Below, piece after piece: positions 1 to 4,386 of a DNA stretch of 5,026 nucleotides; position 1 is the stretch's first letter; each line of letters begins with the position of its first letter. The notes under the pieces were generated by a model. That model did no database searches. It was not told where the DNA came from and worked only from the letters and a program-made list of their open reading frames with translations. Where the stretch lies: contig PFEE01000063.1 of assembly GCA_002793745.1 (NCBI GenBank), positions 7,711 through 12,736 of the forward strand, given 5' to 3'. Made by a program: the position numbers and the translations under genes. This DNA is from Candidatus Roizmanbacteria bacterium CG10_big_fil_rev_8_21_14_0_10_45_7. GTDB taxonomy: Bacteria > Patescibacteriota > Microgenomatia > UBA1406.

Positions 1-2
1 TA

Positions 3-587
3 TTTTACGCCAAGCGGGTACGGGGAGGTAAGCTCTATGGCGGCGCAAGTAATTATTTACCGCTTAAATTAAGCCAGGCAGGCGTTATTCCTATTATTTT
101 TGCCGTTTCTTTCGTCCTATTTCCCCAACTGTTGGGTAATATATTCGTCAGTTCGCCCAACGGAGTATTGCAGGGTATCGGCAGTTTCCTGGTTTCGTTG
201 TTTGCAACCAATGGCATCGCGTATAACCTGATATATTTCTTCCTTGTGGTGTTGTTTACTTTCTTCTACTCGTCTCTGGTATTTAATCCCCAAAAGATCT
301 CTGAGGAAATTCAGAAACAGGGCGGGTTTATTCCCGGCATTCGTCCGGGCAGTGCAACAAAGTTGTTTTTGCAGTCAACCCTGTATCGCATTACGGCAGT
401 AGGCGCCCTGGCGCTTGGCTTAATTGCGGTTCTGCCCAATATTATGAGCGCCATTACGGGCTCTCAAAGCTACTTGGTGGGAGGAACGAGTATCCTGATA
501 TTGGTTTCGGTTATCCTGGAGACGTACCGTGTGCTACAATCATCGATTATTACTGAAGGTTATGATAAGTTACAATATCGTTTCTAA
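3..587 (+). CDS. secY: SecY, preprotein translocase channel subunit (C-terminal part, cut by window start)
   Basis: SecY forms the membrane channel of the Sec translocon that exports and inserts proteins. The reading frame is open from the first full codon at base 3, so the 5' part of the gene lies outside the window; 194 residues are visible. They begin in the cytoplasmic C4 loop (YAKRV, then YGG and LPLK), followed by QAGVIPIIFA at the start of TM7. Hydrophobic stretches at about 27-47, 72-93, 125-147 and 157-177 fit TM7 to TM10. Between TM8 and TM9 lies the C5 loop with FNP, GGFIPGIRPG (visible residues 108-116) and its conserved Arg, the site known in the family for ribosome and SecA contact. 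The GGTS motif (160-163) opens TM10. Stop TAA overlaps the adk start by one base (TAATG), which suggests translational coupling. A TTG at 132 would give a shorter frame but lies inside TM7 and is not the true start. Confidence 0.97.
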   Translation, partial: FYAKRVRGGKLYGGASNYLPLKLSQAGVIPIIFAVSFVLFPQLLGNIFVSSPNGVLQGIGSFLVSLFATNGIAYNLIYFFLVVLFTFFYSSLVFNPQKISEEIQKQGGFIPGIRPGSATKLFLQSTLYRITAVGALALGLIAVLPNIMSAITGSQSYLVGGTSILILVSVILETYRVLQSSIITEGYDKLQYRF

Positions 588-1717
588 TGAAATTAATACT
601 CATTGGTATTCAGGGCGCAGGCAAGTCGACGCAGGGTAATGTGTTATCAAAACAGCTGTCCATCCCGTATCTTTCAACCGGACACATTTTTCGCCAGATG
701 GCCACTGAGCATACCAAATGGGGACGGTACGTGAAAGAAACCATTAATGCCGGCATTCTTATTCCCGACAAAGAAACGCTTGAAATCGTACAAGAATACC
801 TCAGTCGTCCCGAATACAAAAACGGATATATTTTAGACGGATTTCCCCGTAACCTGACTCAGGCAAAAGAGTTTCAAAACGGACTGACTGCAGTTGTTTA
901 CCTGAAGGTTCCCGATAAAGAAGCATTGTGGCGCATTGCCGGCCGTAACGAAAATCGTGCCGACGATACCATAGCGGGACTCAAGAAACGCATTGAAATA
1001 TTCCATAGCAAAACCGAAATCGTTATTGATTTTTATCGCGAAAAGGGACTGCTCATCGAAGTTGACGGAACCAAAAGTATTACCGCTATTAACGAAGAGA
1101 TTTTACGGCTGCTGGGCAAGCGCAACGGAAAGAACGGACTTATCAATTGGAAGCGCAAGGAGAAAGCAATTCTTGCCGTGGTGGGTCTTGCGGGCGCCGG
1201 TAAAACGGAAGCGACCCAATTTTTCCGCAGCAAAGGTTTGCCGGTTGTGGGATTTAATAAGATTATCAATTCGTATATTGATGAGCATAAATTGGAACAT
1301 ACGGAAGCAGTGCATAAAAAACTGCGGGTAGAATTCAGAGAAAAGTACGGCATGGAGGCCATGGCGGTATTAAGTAAGGATAAGGTTGCGGCGGCACTGA
1401 AGAAGGGCCCGTTTTTAGTTATCGAAAGCCTGTACTCGTGGGAAGAGTACTTATACCTTAAAAAACAGTTTCCAAAAATAAACATATATTTATTGGCCAT
1501 ATATGCCGATAAGCAGTTGCGCTATAAGCGGGTTAACGAACGCAGCTATCGCAAGGGTTTGGGCGGTGAGGAGCGTGACCTGAACGAGCTTACGCTGCAA
1601 AATAAGGGTAACCCCATTGCCTACGCTGATTTTTTGATATTGAACAACGGATCCATTGATGAGTTGCATGATAAGTTGGAAGAGGTATACCGTCAAGTTT
1701 ATTTTGGTCTTCGGTGA
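587..1717 (+). CDS. adk: Adenylate kinase (short-LID) fused to a UPF0200/dephospho-CoA-kinase-like P-loop domain
   Basis: A 376-residue protein made of two P-loop kinase domains. Residues 1-176 are an adenylate kinase, which interconverts ATP + AMP and 2 ADP in the cytoplasm. It shows P-loop GIQGAGKST (7-15), STG (30-32) with Arg36 for AMP, DGFPRN (84-89), and arginines 116, 120, 124 and 135, which line up with E. coli R119, R123, R156 and R167. The LID is cut to a few residues (GRNENRADD), so no zinc site exists. Residues 193-376 carry a second Walker A, GLAGAGKTE (200-208), then EFREKYGMEAMA (249-260), ERDLNEL (329-335), NKGNPIAYADFLI (339-351) and NNGS (353-356). This order matches the archaeal UPF0200 family, related to CoaE but of unsettled function. 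The usual DGxR of that family reads ESLY here (280-283). No in-frame ATG lies near the linker (about 177-192), so this is a real fusion. Position between secY and map is the standard adk slot. Start ATG overlaps the secY stop; no Shine-Dalgarno is seen. The first domain is certain in family; the second is a likely match from recalled motifs. Confidence 0.9.
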   Translation: MKLILIGIQGAGKSTQGNVLSKQLSIPYLSTGHIFRQMATEHTKWGRYVKETINAGILIPDKETLEIVQEYLSRPEYKNGYILDGFPRNLTQAKEFQNGLTAVVYLKVPDKEALWRIAGRNENRADDTIAGLKKRIEIFHSKTEIVIDFYREKGLLIEVDGTKSITAINEEILRLLGKRNGKNGLINWKRKEKAILAVVGLAGAGKTEATQFFRSKGLPVVGFNKIINSYIDEHKLEHTEAVHKKLRVEFREKYGMEAMAVLSKDKVAAALKKGPFLVIESLYSWEEYLYLKKQFPKINIYLLAIYADKQLRYKRVNERSYRKGLGGEERDLNELTLQNKGNPIAYADFLILNNGSIDELHDKLEEVYRQVYFGLR

Positions 1718-2478
1718 GCAGCTTGTCTGCGAGGTACGATAAAAAAAAGTCAGCCATGCGCAACGGTGGCGCTTTATTACGGCGTGTCGTTGATATCCTG
1801 ATTCCTTTCGTGCAGCCGGGAGTGAGCCTTATCGACATAGATCGTCGCGCAACCGAGCTCATTACCCAAGAGGGCTCAGAAGTAAGCTTTTCACGCGTTC
1901 CCGGATACCGATGGGCCACGTGCCTTTCCGTAAACCAGACGGTGGTACACGGCGTTCCCGATCAATACCAACTGAAATCAGAGGATGTGCTGAAGCTTGA
2001 TATCGGGGTATTCCACGGCGGGTTTCATATTGACTATGGCGATACGGTGGTAGTGGGGGGTGAAGATGCCGCATCAAAAGAAACCAGACGATTTCTTGAT
2101 GTAGGCCGAAAAACCCTCTTGGGTGCGCTCGCTTTAGTAAAGCCCGGAGTCCATATTGGGGTAGTGAGTGAGTACATCGGCACGCACATACACGAGGCAG
2201 GGTATAAGATTATTTACGAGCTTACCGGTCATGCGGTCGGGGTTGAGTTGCATATGATGCCCTACATTCCTGGGTTTTTGCAAAGCTCCATAGAGAACAC
2301 CCCGCGGTTTAAGCCGGGGACTGCTTATGCTATCGAGGTGATATATGCGCAGAAAGATGACTCGGTGGTGCAGAAAAAGCGTGACGGATGGAGTTTGGAA
2401 ACCAAAAATGGCAGTCAAAGTGGCTGCTTTGAGAACTCGGTATTTGTGGATCAAGACAAGGCCTATGTACTGGTATAA
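1714..2478 (+). CDS. map: Methionine aminopeptidase
   Basis: MetAP removes the initiator methionine from nascent proteins after deformylation, using a two-metal site in the cytoplasm. The 254-residue pita-bread fold is near the usual length for type I enzymes. All five metal ligands are visible: Asp96 (LDIGV), Asp107 (HID), His173 (TGHAVG), Glu208 (AIEVI) and Glu240 (CFEN). The substrate histidines His79 (VVHGVP) and His180 (ELH) are also present. Two motifs deviate: the usual HEEP or HEAP reads HMMP (180-183), and the usual FEHT reads FENS (239-242). The start is taken as GTG at 1714, which overlaps the adk stop in a GTGA arrangement and gives a 14-residue lead before the conserved MRNGG helix. 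An in-frame TTG at 1723 and ATG at 1756 are alternatives; the ATG would remove the N-terminal segment that the family normally has before this helix. Translation is probably coupled to adk. The family call is firm; the exact start is less so. Confidence 0.96.
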   Translation: MSSLSARYDKKKSAMRNGGALLRRVVDILIPFVQPGVSLIDIDRRATELITQEGSEVSFSRVPGYRWATCLSVNQTVVHGVPDQYQLKSEDVLKLDIGVFHGGFHIDYGDTVVVGGEDAASKETRRFLDVGRKTLLGALALVKPGVHIGVVSEYIGTHIHEAGYKIIYELTGHAVGVELHMMPYIPGFLQSSIENTPRFKPGTAYAIEVIYAQKDDSVVQKKRDGWSLETKNGSQSGCFENSVFVDQDKAYVLV

Positions 2479-2503
2479 AAACCTTTTCTTTTAAAAAAAA
2501 GAG

Positions 2504-2512
2504 TGTTATAAT
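2504..2512 (+). promoter_or_regulatory. Extended -10 promoter for infA and downstream alpha-operon genes
   Basis: The 45-nt gap between map and infA contains TGTTATAAT, a perfect consensus extended -10 element (TGn plus TATAAT, hexamer at 2507-2512). No good -35 exists: at 17-nt spacing the hexamer is TTTTCT (2484-2489) within a T-rich tract, which is typical of extended -10 promoters. Transcription would be expected to begin near 2518-2519, leaving only about 5-6 nt before the infA ATG at 2524. The gap is otherwise AT-rich (a T-rich then an A8 run), and no convincing terminator is present, so read-through from map probably also occurs. The element is seen; its activity is inferred. Confidence 0.7.
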
Positions 2513-2523
2513 GCTTTGTCTTA

Positions 2524-2757
2524 ATGACAAATACGGATTTTGTGGTTCTTGAAGGTGAAATAGTTGAGAACCTACCCAATACACAATTTCGCGTGCGCGT
2601 TGATAGCACCGCAGCAGTATTGGCGGGGAATATCTTACTATGTTACCTTAAAGGAAGAATGCGTAAACATTATATAAAAGTAATGCCGGGTGACCGCGTT
2701 CGCATTGAGGTATCAAAGTATGATACGCAACGGGGACGCATTATCTTCCGGTTATAA
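2524..2757 (+). CDS. infA: Translation initiation factor IF-1
   Basis: IF-1 binds the 30S A site and works with IF-2 and IF-3 during initiation. The 77-residue product is a single OB-fold. Family motifs are clear: [15 protein letters not shown] (10-24), [10 protein letters not shown] (44-53), PGDRVRIEV (55-63) and a [12 protein letters not shown] ending (66-77). Compared with E. coli IF-1 (72 residues), the segment between FRV and GRMRK is 19 residues instead of 13, an insertion of about 6 residues (around STAAVL, 28-33) in the loop after the second strand. No Shine-Dalgarno precedes the ATG, and the predicted promoter lies only 11 nt upstream, so initiation from a very short leader is plausible. 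rpmJ follows after 4 nt. Family assignment is firm. Confidence 0.97.
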   Translation: MTNTDFVVLEGEIVENLPNTQFRVRVDSTAAVLAGNILLCYLKGRMRKHYIKVMPGDRVRIEVSKYDTQRGRIIFRL

Positions 2758-2761
2758 AAAA

Positions 2762-2875
2762 ATGAAAGTACGAGCGTCAGTCAAAAAAATGTGCGAAAAA
2801 TGCACGATAGTAAAGCGTAAAGGTCGGTTACAAGTTGTATGCAGTAACCCAAAGCATAAACAACGCCAAGGGTAG
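2762..2875 (+). CDS. rpmJ: 50S ribosomal protein L36 (bL36), zinc-binding form
   Basis: A 37-residue basic protein of the large subunit. It starts with [14 protein letters not shown] and keeps the zinc ribbon ligands Cys11, Cys14, Cys27 and His32 (CxxC, C, then H in NPKHKQRQG), so it is the zinc-containing C+ form. Length is normal (37-38 in most bacteria). The start is the ATG at 2762, four nt after the infA stop; an in-frame upstream start at 2690 would lie inside infA and add residues the family does not have. Stop is TAG, the only amber stop in the window. No Shine-Dalgarno is visible, which suggests coupling to infA translation. Confidence 0.97.
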   Translation: MKVRASVKKMCEKCTIVKRKGRLQVVCSNPKHKQRQG

Positions 2876-2893
2876 CGAGTAAATAATAACTAT

Positions 2894-3325
2894 ATGATTC
2901 GTATTTCAGGCGTCAACATACCAGAAAAGTTACGCATTGATTACGCGCTTACCCTGGTGTATGGGGTCGGTCCGGGCCGTGCTATTGAAATCCTGAAGGA
3001 AACGAAGCTGGACGTTACCCGTCGTACGCATGAGCTGACTGACGAAGAGGTACGCAAGATTCAGATGTATATTGACGAACACTTTAAGGTTGAGGGAAAT
3101 TTACGCTCGGAGGTAAATGAGAACATTAAGCGTTTGCGTGAAATTCATTGTTACCGAGGTCTGCGCCACATTCGTGGATTACCGACTCGGGGACAGCGAA
3201 CCCGCTCAAATGCCCGTACCCGCAAAGGAAAGAAACACACGGTAGGCGCACTTACGAAAGAAGCATGGGCAAAAGTTGACCAGGTAACGCCCGAAAAGGG
3301 AGCGCCTGCACCAACACAAAAATAA
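2894..3325 (+). CDS. rpsM: 30S ribosomal protein S13 (uS13)
   Basis: S13 sits in the 30S head, contacts the 50S subunit through the A-site finger bridge and touches the P-site tRNA with its C-terminal tail. The 143-residue product begins MIRISGVNIP, then has the helix-two-turn-helix segment LTLVYGVGPGRA (19-30), VEGNLRSEV (66-74), and the diagnostic CYRGLRHIRGLPTRGQRTR (86-104) with SNARTRKGKK (105-114). Bacterial S13 is usually about 118-125 residues; the extra length is a tail after residue 114 that ends in a Pro/Ala-rich stretch (PEKGAPAPTQK). The ATG lies 18 nt after rpmJ with only weak purine signals upstream. In E. coli the region just before rpsM is where S4 represses the operon; I see no comparable pseudoknot in these 18 nt. 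Confidence 0.98.
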   Translation: MIRISGVNIPEKLRIDYALTLVYGVGPGRAIEILKETKLDVTRRTHELTDEEVRKIQMYIDEHFKVEGNLRSEVNENIKRLREIHCYRGLRHIRGLPTRGQRTRSNARTRKGKKHTVGALTKEAWAKVDQVTPEKGAPAPTQK

Positions 3326-3326
3326 C

Positions 3327-3734
3327 ATGGCAGCAGAAAAAGCCCCAGAGGCACCACAACAGCAAGTAAGAAAACAAGCCCGTTATGCAGCGGTGGGCCG
3401 TTTGTATATTACCGCAACATTTAACAATACCATTGTTACGGTAACCGACGAACAGGGTAAGACGTTGTGCTGGGGAGCATGCGGTAAAGCAGGCTTCTCG
3501 GGTACCCGAAAATCGACACCCTTTGCCGCAACGGCGGCCATCGAAGGCGCACTGAAACACGCAACCGAAATTCATGGCGTTAAGGCCGTATCAGTGTATA
3601 TTAAAGGTATTGGCCCCGGACGGGATGCCGTGTTGCGCGTACTGCGCACGAGCCCCGTTGATGTTAATAAATTAGTTGATATGACGCCGGTCCCCCATGA
3701 CGGCATTCGCCCTCGTAAGCGAAGAAGGGTATAA
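3327..3734 (+). CDS. rpsK: 30S ribosomal protein S11 (uS11)
   Basis: S11 lies on the 30S platform near the mRNA exit channel and the E site. The 135-residue protein has the family pattern: a variable Ala/Pro/Gln-rich N-terminus (residues 2-13), ATFNNTIVTVTD (30-41), GKAGFSGTRKSTPFAA (53-68), IKGIGPGRDAVLR (92-104), and a basic end RPRKRRRV. Length is close to the usual 125-135. The bacterial HNG turn before the basic tail is HDG here (124-126). In E. coli the matching Asn119 becomes isoaspartate, so this gene encodes Asp at that site directly. The start is one base after the rpsM stop, with no Shine-Dalgarno, consistent with translational coupling. Confidence 0.98.
   Translation: MAAEKAPEAPQQQVRKQARYAAVGRLYITATFNNTIVTVTDEQGKTLCWGACGKAGFSGTRKSTPFAATAAIEGALKHATEIHGVKAVSVYIKGIGPGRDAVLRVLRTSPVDVNKLVDMTPVPHDGIRPRKRRRV
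3725..3729 (+). promoter_or_regulatory. Possible ribosome binding site of rpsD
   Basis: AAGGG lies 9 nt before the rpsD ATG at 3739, inside the last codons of rpsK. It is the only start codon in this window with a reasonably placed Shine-Dalgarno-like match, and it supports ATG 3739 over the in-frame upstream ATG at 3697. It also encodes the basic rpsK tail, so the match may be partly chance. Confidence 0.45.
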
Positions 3735-3738
3735 GCCT

Positions 3739-4368
3739 ATGTCACGAATAAGCGTACCGAAAAACAAGCAAGCCCGCCGTGAAGGAGTGGATCTTTCGCT
3801 TAAAACACCGGGAACCAAGTCGCACGCACGACTCTTAAAACGCCTTAATGTTCTTCCGGGCAACAAAACAACCCGAAAATTCCGTGGAAAAATGTCTGAA
3901 TATGGCAAACAATTGCGTGAGAAGCAAAAACTGAAGCGTATTTATGTGTTAACTGAGTCAAAGATGGCACGCTATTTCCGTGAAGCAGTAGCGCGAAAAG
4001 GTAATTCGATTTTGTTCTTGATTCAAAGCCTTGAGCTTCGCCTCGACAATGTCGTGTATCGAGCTGGTCTTGCTCCAACCCGTAATGCTGCGCGTCAATT
4101 GGTATCTCACGGCCACGTGACGGTAAATGGTAAAAAAATAACTATTCCCTCATACCCAGTGAACGCAGACATGCGTATTGCCTTTGGCCGTGCAGAAAGC
4201 TATGAGATTCCATACATTAAACAGCTTATGGAAGATAAGAACCGTTTTATGGTTGACTGGCTTGATCGCAGCGATAAAGAAGCAACCGTTAAGAGTCTTC
4301 CGAGTCAGGAATCATATGCCGAGCCAGTTGATATGTCGCTGGTTATTGAATTTTATTCCAAATTATAA
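3739..4368 (+). CDS. rpsD: 30S ribosomal protein S4 (uS4)
   Basis: S4 is a primary 16S rRNA-binding protein that nucleates 30S assembly; in E. coli it also represses its own operon. The 209-residue product is close to the usual length. N-terminal domain: QARREGVDLSLK (11-22), then MSEYGKQLREKQKLKRIY (52-69). The S4 RNA-binding domain follows, with LELRLDNVVYRAGLAPTRNAARQLVSH (98-124) and VTVNGKKITIPSY (127-139). The ending LVIEFYSKL matches the family IVEFYSK. The N-terminus has no cysteines, so this is the zinc-free form. Start ATG 3739 follows rpsK by 4 nt; the longer in-frame start at 3697 would read through the rpsK tail in another frame and add 14 residues without counterpart in the family. 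Whether autoregulation is kept cannot be told from the sequence. Confidence 0.98.
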   Translation: MSRISVPKNKQARREGVDLSLKTPGTKSHARLLKRLNVLPGNKTTRKFRGKMSEYGKQLREKQKLKRIYVLTESKMARYFREAVARKGNSILFLIQSLELRLDNVVYRAGLAPTRNAARQLVSHGHVTVNGKKITIPSYPVNADMRIAFGRAESYEIPYIKQLMEDKNRFMVDWLDRSDKEATVKSLPSQESYAEPVDMSLVIEFYSKL

Positions 4369-4377
4369 ATTTATTGG

Positions 4378-4383
4378 TATATA
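4378..4383 (+). promoter_or_regulatory. Possible weak extended -10 element just before rpoA
   Basis: The 18-nt gap between rpsD and rpoA contains TGG followed by TATATAT (4375-4384), an extended -10-like string. If used, transcription would begin near 4389-4390, after the first rpoA ATG (4387) but just before the second in-frame ATG (4393). AT-rich gaps produce such strings by chance and no -35 was recognised, so this is only a candidate. Confidence 0.2.
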
Positions 4384-4386
4384 TCT

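Noticed and set aside
1033..1500. A 155-codon open frame on the minus strand
   Set aside because: It lies wholly opposite the adk fusion gene, shows no recognisable family, and other minus-strand frames in the window look equally like shadows.
1715..1717. Possible UGA recoding (glycine, as in some CPR lineages) at the end of adk
   Set aside because: The UGA sits exactly in a GTGA stop/start overlap with map, read-through gives no family-like sequence, and glycines in all genes are GGN with no in-frame TGA elsewhere.
1740..1747. A8 run near the map start as a programmed frameshift site
   Set aside because: The map frame is intact through the run and no alternative frame or downstream structure supports slippage.
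2300..2319. CCCCG / CGGGG inverted repeat inside map
   Set aside because: Only 5 bp pair before mismatches and no T-run or conserved context is present; probably incidental to coding.
2481..2503. T-rich then A-rich tract between map and infA as a terminator
   Set aside because: The arms pair only by imperfect A-T bases with no GC stem, and no T-run follows the dyad.
2690..2761. N-terminal extension of L36 from an earlier in-frame start
   Set aside because: It overlaps infA and adds 24 residues not found in L36; the ATG at 2762 gives the normal 37-residue protein.
3498..3509. 12-bp palindrome TCGGGTACCCGA inside rpsK
   Set aside because: It encodes the conserved SGTRK motif of S11, and isolated palindromes of this size can occur by chance.
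3697..3738. N-terminal extension of S4 from the ATG at 3697
   Set aside because: It reads through the rpsK tail in another frame and has no counterpart in S4; ATG 3739 has an SD-like AAGGG and the usual start.
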